A DNA stretch of 64,000 bases from Streptomyces sp. NBC_00461 (GTDB taxonomy: Bacteria > Actinomycetota > Actinomycetes > Streptomycetales > Streptomycetaceae), in assembly GCF_036013935.1 (NCBI RefSeq), contig NZ_CP107902.1, positions 3,195,001 through 3,259,000 of the forward strand, written 5' to 3'. How positions within the stretch are numbered: the first letter of the stretch is position 1; every line of letters starts with the position of its first letter. The translations under genes were made by a program, and so were the position numbers. Below are positions 17,319 through 25,371 of this stretch, piece by piece. The notes under the pieces are model-generated. The model was not told the DNA's origin, searched no databases, and saw only the letters and a list, made by a program, of their open reading frames with translations.

Positions 17319-18155
17319 ATGGGCGCCTTGGGCAAGCCCGACGCCAAACGCGATGCCGGGCCCGGCACCGGACCCGACGCCAAGCCGGGCACCGAGCCCG
17401 TCATAGCGCTGCGCGGCGTACGGGCCGAGCTGGGCTCGCGCCCCGTCCTGCGCGGAATCGACCTCGCCGTGGCACGCGGTGAGGTCGTCGCGCTGCTCGG
17501 CGCCAACGGCTCCGGCAAGTCGACCGCGATCCGCACGATCATCGGCCAGGTGCCGGTCAGCGCCGGTGAGATCGAGCTGTTCGGTACGCCCCGCAAGCGG
17601 TTCAGGGACTGGGCGCGGGTCGGCTACGTCCCGCAGCGCACGACCGCCGCCGGCGGCGTCCCGGCCACCGTCACCGAGATCGTCTCGTCCGGCCGGCTGT
17701 CCCGGGCCCGCTTCGGCGTGCTGCGCAAGGCGGATCACGCCGCCGTACGACAGGCCCTGGAACTGGTCGGCATGGCGGACCGGGCCAAGGACTCGGTGAA
17801 CGCCCTCTCCGGCGGCCAGCACCAGCGCGTGCTGATCGCCCGCGCGCTCACCGCCGAACCCGAACTGCTGATCATGGACGAGCCGATGGCGGGCGTGGAC
17901 CTGGCCAGCCAGGAAGTGCTCGCAAGGACACTGCGGCAGCAGGTCGCCAGCGGCGTCTCGGTGCTCCTCGTCCTCCATGAACTCGGGCCGCTGGAGCCCC
18001 TCATCGACCGGGCGGTCGTTCTGCGCGACGGCTGCGTCCTGCACGACGGCCCGCCCACCCCGGCCGTCGGCCAGCACGCGCTGCCCGGCCACGACCACGT
18101 ACACCCGCACGCACCCGCGGGAGCCGAACCGATCCGCACGGGACTGCTGAGCTGA
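17319..18155 (+). CDS. znuC: Zinc ABC transporter ATP-binding protein (ZnuC-like)
   Basis: A 278-residue ABC ATPase. Walker A is LLGANGSGKST, the signature reads LSGGQHQRVLIARAL, Walker B is LLIMDEPMAGVDL, and the switch His sits in VLHEL. ATG 17319 with GGAGGA five bases upstream is preferred; an ATG at 17298 overlaps the znuA stop but lacks spacing to a ribosome site. The first ~25 residues are Gly/Pro/Lys-rich, and the C-terminus is His-rich (GQHALPGHDHVHPHAP), which may sense or buffer zinc. The gene overlaps the permease start by one base, indicating coupled translation. Confidence 0.93.
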   Translation: MGALGKPDAKRDAGPGTGPDAKPGTEPVIALRGVRAELGSRPVLRGIDLAVARGEVVALLGANGSGKSTAIRTIIGQVPVSAGEIELFGTPRKRFRDWARVGYVPQRTTAAGGVPATVTEIVSSGRLSRARFGVLRKADHAAVRQALELVGMADRAKDSVNALSGGQHQRVLIARALTAEPELLIMDEPMAGVDLASQEVLARTLRQQVASGVSVLLVLHELGPLEPLIDRAVVLRDGCVLHDGPPTPAVGQHALPGHDHVHPHAPAGAEPIRTGLLS

Positions 18156-19057
18156 TGGACCTCCTGAACTACGCCTTCATGCAGCGGGCGCTGCTGGCCG
18201 CCGTCCTGGTCGGCATCACCGCTCCCGCCATCGGCATCTACCTCGTCCAGCGCCGCCAGGCCCTGATGGGCGACGGCATCGGCCATGTGGCGATGACGGG
18301 CGTCGGCCTCGGCTTCCTGCTCTCCGCGTCCCCGGTCTGGATGGCGACGGTCGTCTCCGTCCTCGGCGCGATCCTCATGGAGCTGATCCGCTGGTACGGC
18401 CGCACCCGCGGCGACATCGCCCTCGCGATGCTCTTCTACGGCGGCATGGCCGGCGGCGTGATGTTGATCAACCTCGCGCCCGGCGGCTCCAACGCCAATC
18501 TGACGTCGTACCTCTTCGGCTCGCTGTCGACCGTCTCGGAGTCGGACGTGACGGCGATCTGCCTGCTCGCGGGCTTCGTGGTGCTGGTCACCCTCGGTCT
18601 GCGCCGGCAGCTCTTCGCGGTCAGCCAGGACGAGGAGTTCGCGCGGGTGACCGGCCTGCCGGTACGCGCGCTGAACCTGCTGACGGCGATCACAGCGGCG
18701 GTCACCGTGACGGTGGCCATGCGGGTGGTGGGCCTGCTGCTGGTGTCGGCCCTGATGGTGGTCCCGGTCGCCGCGGCCCAGCAGCTGACCCGCAGCTTCG
18801 CCGCCACCTTCGCCATCGCGGTGGCGATCGGCGTGACCGTGACCATCGGCGGCACGGTCACCTCGTACTACCAGGACGTGCCGCCCGGCGCGACGATCGT
18901 GCTGCTGACCATCGCGGCCTTCATGGTCCTGACCGCCCTCGCGGCCCCGCTCTCCCGCCGCCGGGCCCGAGCGGCGGCCGTCGAGCAGCCCGCCGGGGAG
19001 CCCGCGGAGTGTGCGATTCCGGCCGCCCGGACAGCCGACGGAACGGTCGGCGTCTGA
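18155..19057 (+). CDS. znuB: Zinc ABC transporter permease (ZnuB-like)
   Basis: A 300-residue integral membrane protein of the ABC-3 metal permease family with about eight or nine helices. Typical segments are AIGIYLVQRRQALMGDGIGHVAMTGVGLGFLL, NLTSYLFGSLSTVSESDV, TGLPVRALNLLTAITAAVTVTVAMRVVGLLLVSALMVVPVAAAQQLTRSF, and SYYQDVPPGATIVLL. The start ATG shares its A with the znuC stop (TGATG). It forms the membrane channel of the zinc uptake system; the C-terminal tail is short and cytoplasmic. Confidence 0.94.
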   Translation: MDLLNYAFMQRALLAAVLVGITAPAIGIYLVQRRQALMGDGIGHVAMTGVGLGFLLSASPVWMATVVSVLGAILMELIRWYGRTRGDIALAMLFYGGMAGGVMLINLAPGGSNANLTSYLFGSLSTVSESDVTAICLLAGFVVLVTLGLRRQLFAVSQDEEFARVTGLPVRALNLLTAITAAVTVTVAMRVVGLLLVSALMVVPVAAAQQLTRSFAATFAIAVAIGVTVTIGGTVTSYYQDVPPGATIVLLTIAAFMVLTALAAPLSRRRARAAAVEQPAGEPAECAIPAARTADGTVGV

Positions 19058-19067
19058 CTGGGCACAG

Positions 19068-19090
19068 CCCGGACTGGCACAATGTCCGGG
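19068..19090 (+). promoter_or_regulatory. Hairpin and possible internal promoter between znuB and zur
   Basis: CCCGGAC (19068-19074) and GTCCGGG (19084-19090) form a 7-bp stem with a 9-base loop that contains CACAAT (19078-19083), a fair -10 hexamer. CTGACT about 19 bases upstream could be its -35. The element could reduce read-through from znuACB or give zur a separate promoter. There is no T-run. Weak call. Confidence 0.4.
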
Positions 19091-19125
19091 CAGACGCAGA
19101 CGTGAACGAGCCGTAGGAGGAACCG

Positions 19126-19536
19126 GTGACGACCGCTGGACCGCCCGTGAAGGGCCGCGCGACCCGGCAGCGGGCAGCCGTGGCGGCGGCCCTGGACGAG
19201 GTCGACGAGTTCCGCAGCGCGCAGGAGCTCCACGACATGCTCAAGCACAAGGGCGACTCGGTCGGCCTGACCACGGTCTACCGCACCCTCCAGAACCTTG
19301 CCGACGCCGGTGAGGTCGACGTTCTGCGCACCTCCGACGGCGAGTCGGTCTACCGCCGCTGCTCCACCGGCGAGCACCACCACCACCTGGTCTGCCGCGT
19401 GTGCGGCAAGGCCGTCGAGGTGGAGGGGCCAGCGGTGGAGAAGTGGGCGGAGGCGATCGCCGCGGAGCACGGCTACGTCAACGTAGCCCACACGGTGGAG
19501 ATCTTCGGCACCTGTGCGGAGTGCTCCGCGGGTTGA
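19126..19536 (+). CDS. zur: Fur-family zinc uptake regulator Zur
   Basis: A 136-residue Fur-superfamily repressor with a GTG start behind an excellent ribosome site (GTAGGAGGAA). A winged-helix N-terminal domain (RATRQRAAVAAALDEVDEFRSAQELHDMLKHKGDSVGLTTVYRTLQNLADAGEVDV) precedes the metal-binding dimerisation domain, with EHHHHLVCRVCGKAVEVEG and the second Cys pair CAEC giving the structural zinc site. It sits directly after znuACB, whose promoter carries a matching Zur-type box. In streptomycetes Zur also controls zincophore and non-zinc ribosomal protein genes, none of which lie here. Confidence 0.95.
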   Translation: MTTAGPPVKGRATRQRAAVAAALDEVDEFRSAQELHDMLKHKGDSVGLTTVYRTLQNLADAGEVDVLRTSDGESVYRRCSTGEHHHHLVCRVCGKAVEVEGPAVEKWAEAIAAEHGYVNVAHTVEIFGTCAECSAG

Positions 19537-19567
19537 GCGGTTTGCGGTGCGGGTGGGCTGCAGTGAC

Positions 19568-19667
19568 CGTCCTGGGGGCTGCCCCCCGGACCTCCCAGAC
19601 CCCCGCTTTCGGCCTGAACGGCCTCGGTCTCAAACGCCGGACGGGCTGACGATGCCCGACCGGCGTT
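19568..19667. terminator. Bidirectional terminator within the dispersed intergenic repeat
   Basis: Arms AACGCCGGACGGGC (19633-19646) and GCCCGACCGGCGTT (19654-19667) pair at 13 of 14 positions around a 7-base loop. To the left is the reverse-oriented copy of the same module found at 14691-14757 and 54041-54106, ending in a G/C-rich hairpin (19570-19590). It separates the convergent zur and histidine phosphatase genes. Confidence 0.75.
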
Positions 19668-19674
19668 GCAGGAT

Positions 19675-21006
19675 CTACCCCCGGCCGAAGCAGCGCTCCA
19701 GCTCGTTCAGGTCGTAGAACCTGCTGCCCTTCGAGACCGGACGGCAGGCCGCCTTGAAGGCGGTCTCCTTCTCGTTGTAGAGCATGCGGACCAGGTAGCG
19801 ACTGCCCTTGCGGTACACGTCCCACTGGATGTTGGAGGCGAGGGGCGCGACGTTCGCACCGCGCCACGGGTTGTCGGCGTAGGTGTACGGCTTTCCGGGC
19901 TTCGCCGCCTTCGTGCTGCCCGGCAGGCCCATCAGCGCGGCCAGCGGGATGATCTCCTCGGCGTGGGTGAAGCGGAGTTCGGCGCCGAGGTCACTGGTGC
20001 CGGCCTTCTTCGCCTCGATCTGCCGGAAGAAGTCGTCGAGCAGGACGCCGGCCATCCTGTAGGTGATGTCGCTGTCCGAGAAGCCGGGGCCCTTCTCGTA
20101 GAAGTCCTCGGCGTCGGACAGGTAGCCGAACCAGGACGCGTCGGAGTGGGAGATGTACCGCTCCATGCCCCAGCCCTTGCCGTTCGGGCTCTCCTCGGCC
20201 ATCGCCGGAGCGATCGCGTACAGGTTGTGGACGGCCCGCGCGGCGGCGACCTGGTCCGCGCCGCTGAGCTGGTCCACGAAGGAGGCCCGGAACAGCCGGA
20301 GCAGGACGCTGCGTGCGGCCCTGTGCGTCTTCGGCTGGTCGGTGATCGACTCCAGCGTGTCCGCGAGCCGCTTGTCGTTGGCGATGTAGTCGCGGTAGGC
20401 CGCGCCGCCGGCCGCCTTGTGGAAGTAGAGCAGGTCCTTGTCGGTGCGGGTCGCGCCGATCAGCGGCTTCAGGTCCGGGTCGCTGTCGCCGAGGGCGGCG
20501 GCGAACAGGTTGCCGCTGTCGACCGCACGGCCCTGCCCGGAGCTGACGACGTCGATCTTCTCGCCGTTCCTGGCGATCGACGTGAACAGCGCCGGCAGGC
20601 GGTCGGCCAACCGTACGGCCGTGTCCTGGATCTCCTGCTTGCCGCGGGCGCTGAGGTTGCCGTACCCGATTCTGGCCATCTCGGCCTGCAGGGCCCGCAC
20701 CTTGGGGCCGAACTCCTTGCCCTTCCGGGTGAGTTGACCGGCCGCCTCCGCCTTGTTCCACAGGCCGAGGATCAGGTCGCCGTCCTCGCCGTCGGTGGCG
20801 GAGCGGGATCCGTGCCGGGATACGTTCTCCGTGAAGACGGGGCTGAAGCCGGTGGGCGGCCGCTGGTACGTGCGAGCGTTCCGCCCGGCTTCGTACGTGG
20901 CTTTCGTACCGTAGCTGTCGCGGTGCGCGAGCTGGTCCGCGGCCTGCGAGGGCAAGGCCGCGGCCAGCAGGGTGCACAGCGCGAGGGCGGGGGTGACGCG
21001 TCTCAT
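19675..21006 (-). CDS. Secreted histidine acid phosphatase / phytase-like protein
   Basis: A 443-residue exported protein. The signal peptide (MRRVTPALALCTLLAAALPSQA) ends near residue 23. The catalytic RHGxR motif is seen as FTENVSRHGSRS, where the His forms the phosphoenzyme, and the proton-donor motif as RFTHAEEIIPLAAL, matching the HAE variant of multiple-inositol-polyphosphate phosphatases in branch 2 of the histidine phosphatase superfamily. It probably releases phosphate from phytate or other phosphomonoesters outside the cell. Convergent with zur, with uppS upstream on the same strand after 60 bp. No PHO-box was identified. Confidence 0.87.
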   Translation of the reverse strand: MRRVTPALALCTLLAAALPSQAADQLAHRDSYGTKATYEAGRNARTYQRPPTGFSPVFTENVSRHGSRSATDGEDGDLILGLWNKAEAAGQLTRKGKEFGPKVRALQAEMARIGYGNLSARGKQEIQDTAVRLADRLPALFTSIARNGEKIDVVSSGQGRAVDSGNLFAAALGDSDPDLKPLIGATRTDKDLLYFHKAAGGAAYRDYIANDKRLADTLESITDQPKTHRAARSVLLRLFRASFVDQLSGADQVAAARAVHNLYAIAPAMAEESPNGKGWGMERYISHSDASWFGYLSDAEDFYEKGPGFSDSDITYRMAGVLLDDFFRQIEAKKAGTSDLGAELRFTHAEEIIPLAALMGLPGSTKAAKPGKPYTYADNPWRGANVAPLASNIQWDVYRKGSRYLVRMLYNEKETAFKAACRPVSKGSRFYDLNELERCFGRG

Positions 21007-21066
21007 GGCCGGATCGTCGACGACCGCCGTGAACCCGCCGTCTCCCCGCGGATGAACCGCCGGTGG

Positions 21067-21918
21067 CTACGACGTGGCCGAATCCCCTCGCATCGCCCGC
21101 TCCATCTCCAGAAGCTGTTCGTTCGGCACGGCTCCGCCGAACCGCCGGTCGCGCGAGGCGAATTCCATGCAGGCCCGCCACAGGTCACGCCGGTCGAAAT
21201 CCGGCCACAGGACGTCCTGGAAGACCATCTCGGCGTACGCGCTCTGCCAGAGCAGGTAGTTGGAGGTGCGCTGCTCGCCGCTCGGGCGCAGGAACAGGTC
21301 CACGTCCGGCATGTCCGGGTAGTACAGGTACTTCGCGAGGGTCTTCTCGTTGACCTTGGACGGGTCGAGCCGGCCCGCCTTCACGTCCTCGGCAAGAGCC
21401 TGCGCGGCGTCGGCGATCTCCGCCCGCCCGCCGTAGTTCATGCAGAAGTACAGCGTGAGGAGGTCGTTGCCCTTGGTCTGCTCCTGGGCGACCTGGAGCT
21501 CCTTGGCGACGGACTTCCACAGCTTGGGCATACGGCCCACCCAGCGCACCCGGATGCCCAGCTCGTCGAGCTGGTCGCGGGTCTTGCGGATGAAGTCGCG
21601 GTTGAAGTTCATCAGGAAGCGGACCTCGTCGGGCGAGCGCTTCCAGTTCTCGGTGGAGAAGGCGTAGAGGGAGATGCTGCCGACGCCCATCTCGATCGCG
21701 CCCTGAAGGACGTCGAGCACGCGCTCGGCGCCGACCTTGTGCCCTTCCGTCCGGGGCAGGCCGCGCTCCTTCGCCCATCGGCCGTTCCCGTCCATGACGA
21801 TCGCCACATGGTTCGGGATCAGCTCGCCCGGCAGCTTCGGCGCGCGGGCGCCGCTCGGGTGCGGCTGAGGCGCCTTGTGATCGCGGCGCTGGCGTCCCAG
21901 GATCCCGCGTACAACCAT
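21067..21918 (-). CDS. uppS: Isoprenyl (undecaprenyl) diphosphate synthase
   Basis: A 283-residue cis-prenyltransferase that extends farnesyl diphosphate with isopentenyl units to form the lipid carrier for peptidoglycan synthesis. Family motifs are [19 protein letters not shown] with the catalytic Asp, [25 protein letters not shown], and [24 protein letters not shown] near the C-terminus. It lies 15 bp downstream of recO on the same strand, a pairing common in actinobacteria. GGAGACGAG precedes the start. Confidence 0.96.
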   Translation of the reverse strand: MVVRGILGRQRRDHKAPQPHPSGARAPKLPGELIPNHVAIVMDGNGRWAKERGLPRTEGHKVGAERVLDVLQGAIEMGVGSISLYAFSTENWKRSPDEVRFLMNFNRDFIRKTRDQLDELGIRVRWVGRMPKLWKSVAKELQVAQEQTKGNDLLTLYFCMNYGGRAEIADAAQALAEDVKAGRLDPSKVNEKTLAKYLYYPDMPDVDLFLRPSGEQRTSNYLLWQSAYAEMVFQDVLWPDFDRRDLWRACMEFASRDRRFGGAVPNEQLLEMERAMRGDSATS

Positions 21919-21933
21919 GTGCTTCTCGTCTCC

Positions 21934-22680
21934 TTATTTCTCGACGTAACGCAGGGAGCGCAGCCCGCGTTCCAGATGCCAGTGCAGATAGGCGGACACC
22001 AGCCCGCTGCCCTCCCTGACGTACCGCGGCTCGCACGCGTCCGCGGTCTCCCAGTCTCCCGTAAGCAGCGCGCCCAGCAGTTCCAGGGTCTGCGGCGAGG
22101 GTACGACGCTGCCGGCCACCCGGCAGTCGACGCAGATGGAGCCGCCTGAGGCGACCGAGAAGAACCGGTTCGGCCCGGGCATTCCGCACTTCGCACAGTC
22201 GCCGAAGCTGGGGGCGTAGCCGTTGACGGCGAGGGAGCGCAGGAGGAAGGCGTCGAGAACGAGGTGCGACGCGTGCTCGCCGCGGGCGAGGGTGCGCAGG
22301 GCCCCGACGAGAAGCAGGTACTGCTGCACGGCCGGTTCGCCCTCGTGGTCGGTGAACCGCTCGGCGGTCTCCAGCATGGCGGTGCCCGCGGTGTAACGGC
22401 CGTAGTCGGCGACGATCCCGCCGCCGTACGGCGCGATGGTCTCGCTCTGCGTGCACAGCGGCAGCCCGCGCCCGACCAGCTCGCTCCCGCGCGAGAAGAA
22501 CTGCACGTCGACGTGGGAGAAGGGTTCCAGACGGGCCCCGAACTTGGACTTGGTCCGCCGCACCCCACGGGCCACGGCGCGTACCCGCCCATGACCTCGG
22601 GTGAGCAGCGTGATGATCCGGTCGGCTTCGCCGAGCTTCTGGGTGCGCAGCACGATGCCGTCGTCCCGAAAGAGACTCAT
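21934..22680 (-). CDS. recO: DNA repair protein RecO
   Basis: A 248-residue recombination mediator that helps RecR load RecA on SSB-coated DNA. The N-terminal OB fold is MSLFRDDGIVLRTQKLGEADRIITLLT, and a zinc site is likely in FGDCAKCGMPGPNRFF together with ICVDC. The start ATG at 22680 overlaps the stop of a 43-codon upstream frame that is itself a copy of the recO 5' end (22677-22808), so translation may be coupled to it. Immediately upstream of the ATG there is no good Shine-Dalgarno sequence (GGCGG at best). It is followed by uppS. Confidence 0.95.
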   Translation of the reverse strand: MSLFRDDGIVLRTQKLGEADRIITLLTRGHGRVRAVARGVRRTKSKFGARLEPFSHVDVQFFSRGSELVGRGLPLCTQSETIAPYGGGIVADYGRYTAGTAMLETAERFTDHEGEPAVQQYLLLVGALRTLARGEHASHLVLDAFLLRSLAVNGYAPSFGDCAKCGMPGPNRFFSVASGGSICVDCRVAGSVVPSPQTLELLGALLTGDWETADACEPRYVREGSGLVSAYLHWHLERGLRSLRYVEK

Positions 22681-22808
22681 CGCGCACCGCCACGGGATTT
22701 CGGCCGGGGGTCCGGGGGGTGTCCCCCGGGAGAGCACAGCATGATCCGGTCCGCCTCGCCCAGCTTCTGGGTGCGCAGCACGATGCCGTCGTCGCGGAAC
22801 AGACTCAT
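22677..22808 (-). pseudogene. Duplicated recO 5' end forming a 43-codon frame coupled to recO
   Basis: From the ATG at 22808 the first 22 codons encode the same residues as intact recO (MSLFRDDGIVLRTQKLGEAD then RI). Six codons differ, and every difference is synonymous. After that the frame runs through a G/C-rich hairpin (CCCGGGGGACACCCCCCGG type, about 22710-22732) of the kind found in the dispersed intergenic repeats. It stops at a TGA overlapping the recO ATG (ATGA). This is either a scar from recombination with a diverged recO allele or an upstream frame now used for coupling. Confidence 0.85.
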
Positions 22809-22835
22809 GGGGTCCATTCTCGCGTACGGCCGGAG

Positions 22836-23477
22836 TCAGCGGGCACGGTCGGGGTGAGTGATGGTGTCCCAGGGGGCCAGGTTCCAGGGACTGGACCGGT
22901 TCGCCGGGTCCAGCAGCGCGCTCAGATGCGCGTCGGCTGCGGCCTGCGGGGCGGGGATGTCCGTGTCCCGCGTGCCGCTCAGCCCGTCCCGCCACACCTT
23001 GCGCCCCAGCAGGTAGTGGTCGGCGTACTCCTGCCAGGAGCCGTACGTCCGCACCACCGACGGCACGATGTTCTTGAGCGCGGTCCACGCCTCGGCCTCG
23101 GTGACCATCCCGCACCCGAAACCGAGCCGGGCTATGTCGACGTACAGGGCGGCGTCCCAGGCGAGCGGGGAGACGCCGAGGACCTGCTGAGCCCGTGCCC
23201 GGTAGCCGCCGCGGGACAGGTCGTCGAGCCGGCGGACCAACCGCTCCCGCGAGGTGATCTCCCACTGGTCGGCCAGCCAACCGCGGGCGCTGTCGTCATC
23301 GATCCGTGTGTAGGGGTACAGAGTGGTCCGCGAGGCGTTCCGGTCCCGGCTCACCGGCGCGCTCAGGGACACCATCCAGAGCTGGTGCGCGGTAAGGGGT
23401 TCGGGGTACCGGCTGGCGACCCTCGGCTTTCTCCAGTCCCCCCGGCCTCTCCGGCTTCTCCAGTTCCACAGACCCAT
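22836..23477 (-). CDS. DUF1266-domain protein
   Basis: A 213-residue protein without signal peptide or membrane segment. The central and C-terminal region (WDAALYVDIARLGFGCGMVTEAEAWTALKNIVPSVVRTYGSWQEYADHYLLGRKVW, ending SPWNLAPWDTI) matches the pattern of DUF1266 proteins (relatives of YbeU/YbeR), whose function is not known. The start is uncertain, because the first 30 residues (MGLWNWRSRRGRGDWRKPRVA) are basic and low-complexity. It precedes recO on the same strand, with 27 bp between it and the duplicated recO head. Confidence 0.75.
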   Translation of the reverse strand: MGLWNWRSRRGRGDWRKPRVASRYPEPLTAHQLWMVSLSAPVSRDRNASRTTLYPYTRIDDDSARGWLADQWEITSRERLVRRLDDLSRGGYRARAQQVLGVSPLAWDAALYVDIARLGFGCGMVTEAEAWTALKNIVPSVVRTYGSWQEYADHYLLGRKVWRDGLSGTRDTDIPAPQAAADAHLSALLDPANRSSPWNLAPWDTITHPDRAR

Positions 23478-23493
23478 GCGCCCGCACTGTACG

Positions 23494-23709
23494 TCAAGGG
23501 ACTTCGCCCCGGCTGCGTGCGTTGGCGTACGCCGTCGCCGCGCTGAGCCGCTCGGAGGGGGTGGCGCCCCGCACGACGCCGGGCTCCGCGTCCCACTCCC
23601 TGCCGCCGCCGTACGGTCTCAGTTGTACGTACGGTCCTTCGTGCCCCATGACGATTCCCACCTTTCCGGTGCGTGTGTCTACGACGTGAGTGCCGACGGG
23701 GGGTTTCAT
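23494..23709 (-). CDS. Small conserved actinobacterial protein (71 aa)
   Basis: A 71-residue protein with a strong ribosome site (AAGGAGAGG) just before ATG 23709. It begins MKPPVGTHVVDTRTGKVGIVMGHEGPYVQLRP and continues with GGGREWDAEPGVV, a beta-rich, KOW/SH3-like pattern (VGxxVVDxxTGxxGxVMG...VQLRPxGGGREWD) that I associate with short proteins next to WhiJ-type XRE/DUF397 gene sets in Streptomyces. The function is unknown. The decayed XRE/DUF397 gene is divergent from it, which fits that setting. Confidence 0.75.
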   Translation of the reverse strand: MKPPVGTHVVDTRTGKVGIVMGHEGPYVQLRPYGGGREWDAEPGVVRGATPSERLSAATAYANARSRGEVP

Positions 23710-23892
23710 TTCCTCTCCTTAACGACCGTAACGAAAGCGACCCACAATTCCGGAGGCCGGCTTCGTCGAGCCAACAGCCTGCTCCCCTTTCTTTTTGGGT
23801 TTCACTCTTTTCCTCTCGATGATGACGTACGGCACCTACACTCGGCTGGAGTCTGTGCACTACAAGTGCGGTGCATCGCAAGAGGGTTGGCC

Positions 23893-24354
23893 ATGGCCAA
23901 CGGTTCACGCCAGGCGGCGTGGGAGTTCTTCGGCACGGAGCTGAGGAGGCATCGGGAGGAAGCCGGTCTCACTCAGGCGGACGTGGGAGCACGCGCCTTC
24001 GTGTCCGGCGCCTGAATCGGGCAGTTCGAGCAGGCTATTCGAAAGCCCCAGCCGGATATCGCGACGCGGATTGACGGGATCCTGCAAACCGACGGTATTT
24101 TCGAGCGGTTGCGCCTGAAGCTCATCAACGACAAGCAGTATGCGGATTACTTCGCCGAGGTGGTGCATCTGGAGCGACTGGCCACACGGATCTGCGAGTT
24201 CGCGCCGACCGTTCTGCCGGGCCTGTTGCAGACGGCCGCGTATGCCGAGGCGGTCACGATCGCGGCCAACCCGTTCGTGCCCGGTGGGGCCGTGCTGTTG
24301 GTGGGGTCGGCTGCCTGGACGGAGTTCGTCGGCGGCGTCTCAGCGTCCGCGTAG
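23893..24354 (+). pseudogene. Decayed WhiJ-type XRE regulator fused by deletion to a DUF397 tail
   Basis: The frame starts at ATG 23893 (MANGSRQAAWEFFGTELRRHREEAGLTQADVGARAFVSGA) and hits an in-frame TGA at 24013-24015, where relatives read VSGSYIGQFEQ. The same frame then continues with IGQFEQAIRKPQPDIATRIDGILQ and the start of the DUF5753 effector domain (ICEFAPTVLPGLLQTAAYAEAV). After NPFVP it jumps to GGAVLLVGSAAWTEFVGGVSA, which looks like the C-terminus of a DUF397 protein, the usual downstream partner. So it carries a nonsense mutation and a deletion joining two neighbouring genes. It overlaps the end of the next operon by 15 bp. Confidence 0.85.
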
Positions 24355-25335
24355 TTCCGGCGGGCCCTCCCCGCACGCGTCCCAGAGCTTGTCGAACCGC
24401 TCCTTGCGCCGAGTCACGTGCGGCGCACGGGCTTCGAGTCTGGCGTTGGGGTTGAGCTGCTGCACGTCCGTCTTGATCTCGAAGTACAGCTCCTCGTCCA
24501 GGATGACGACGTCCAGCGTCTCGCCCACCCTGATGTCGGACCGCAGCTCGGACAGGACCAGGACCCCGGCCTCGATGCCCGCGCTCCTCTGCTCCTGGAG
24601 GATCTCGTCGAGGTCGTCGAACTCCTCCCGGATCTGCACGATGAACAGGCGCCTGACCTTCACCCCGCACCGGATCGCCTCGCGCTGTACGTCCAGGTAG
24701 TGCTTCGCGGTCGCGGTCTTCCAGAAGGCCAGGTCGACGAAGCTGCTGGTGGCGTAGATGCTCTCGCGGACGCACCGGGTGAGAGCGATGAGCAGGTCGT
24801 TGTTCTCCCCCTCCCAGTCGGCGCTCCCCCACGAGGTCAGTGCCGTCATCATCGACGCCACCCGTGTGATCTCGGCGCGGGCGAACTCCTTCACGATGCC
24901 GCGGCTCTGTGATCCCACGTGCGCCGCGCTCCTGACCAGCCGCGAGATCTCGTCGGACGGCATTCCCGAGGCGTCCAGTCTGCTGAACAGCTCCGTCACC
25001 TCGCTGACCCGCCGAAACCCCTGGTCCACCAGCTCCTTCATCTCGTCGTGCCGCGCGGTCAGGCTCTCCCCCAGCTCACGCCTGTTCTGCCGCTGACCGG
25101 TCTCCACCGAGCCCAGGCGCTGTTCGAAGTCGACCATGTACTGGACGATCAGCGTCGCACCTCCTATGAGGACGGCCAGGGCGATCTGCCACAGTTCCTC
25201 CTCGGACTGGTCGACGAGGTTGGTGATCACATAGGTGCCCGTCCCCACGGCCACCGTGATCAGGACCTTCAGAACGACCGGCGGTATGTGAAGACCGCCC
25301 CTCGCCCGACCGGGGGTTCCCGGCTCTCCGTCCAT
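24340..25335 (-). CDS. Two-TM coiled-coil protein, last gene of the SCO2521-2525-type operon
   Basis: A 331-residue protein. Two hydrophobic helices (VVLKVLITVAVGTGTYVITNLV and LWQIALAVLIGGATLIVQYMV) occupy residues 19-66. A charged helical/coiled-coil stretch (RLGSVETGQRQNRRELGESLTARHDEMKELVDQGFRRVSEV) follows, then a cytoplasmic domain of about 190 residues with SFVDLAFWKTATAKHYLDVQREAIRCGVKVRRLFIV and LDVVILDEELYFEI. That domain has the feel of a degenerate PLD-like fold, but the His-Lys-Asp catalytic motifs are absent. It could be a membrane sensor or scaffold. It lies 36 bp behind the SCO2521-type gene, with GGAAGAGG as ribosome site. Confidence 0.75.
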   Translation of the reverse strand: MDGEPGTPGRARGGLHIPPVVLKVLITVAVGTGTYVITNLVDQSEEELWQIALAVLIGGATLIVQYMVDFEQRLGSVETGQRQNRRELGESLTARHDEMKELVDQGFRRVSEVTELFSRLDASGMPSDEISRLVRSAAHVGSQSRGIVKEFARAEITRVASMMTALTSWGSADWEGENNDLLIALTRCVRESIYATSSFVDLAFWKTATAKHYLDVQREAIRCGVKVRRLFIVQIREEFDDLDEILQEQRSAGIEAGVLVLSELRSDIRVGETLDVVILDEELYFEIKTDVQQLNPNARLEARAPHVTRRKERFDKLWDACGEGPPELRGR

Positions 25336-25371
25336 GCCTGCCTCTTCCGCCGGAGTCGTTGGGCCACTGGA

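Noticed and set aside
19666..22149. An 827-codon plus-strand frame across the phosphatase and uppS
   Set aside because: It is antisense to two recognisable genes; the translation is rich in Val/Gly/Arg without motifs.
22681..23280. A 200-residue N-terminal extension of RecO
   Set aside because: The extra sequence is a shadow of the DUF1266 gene and the duplicated recO head; the conserved MSLFRDDGIVLR start is at 22680.
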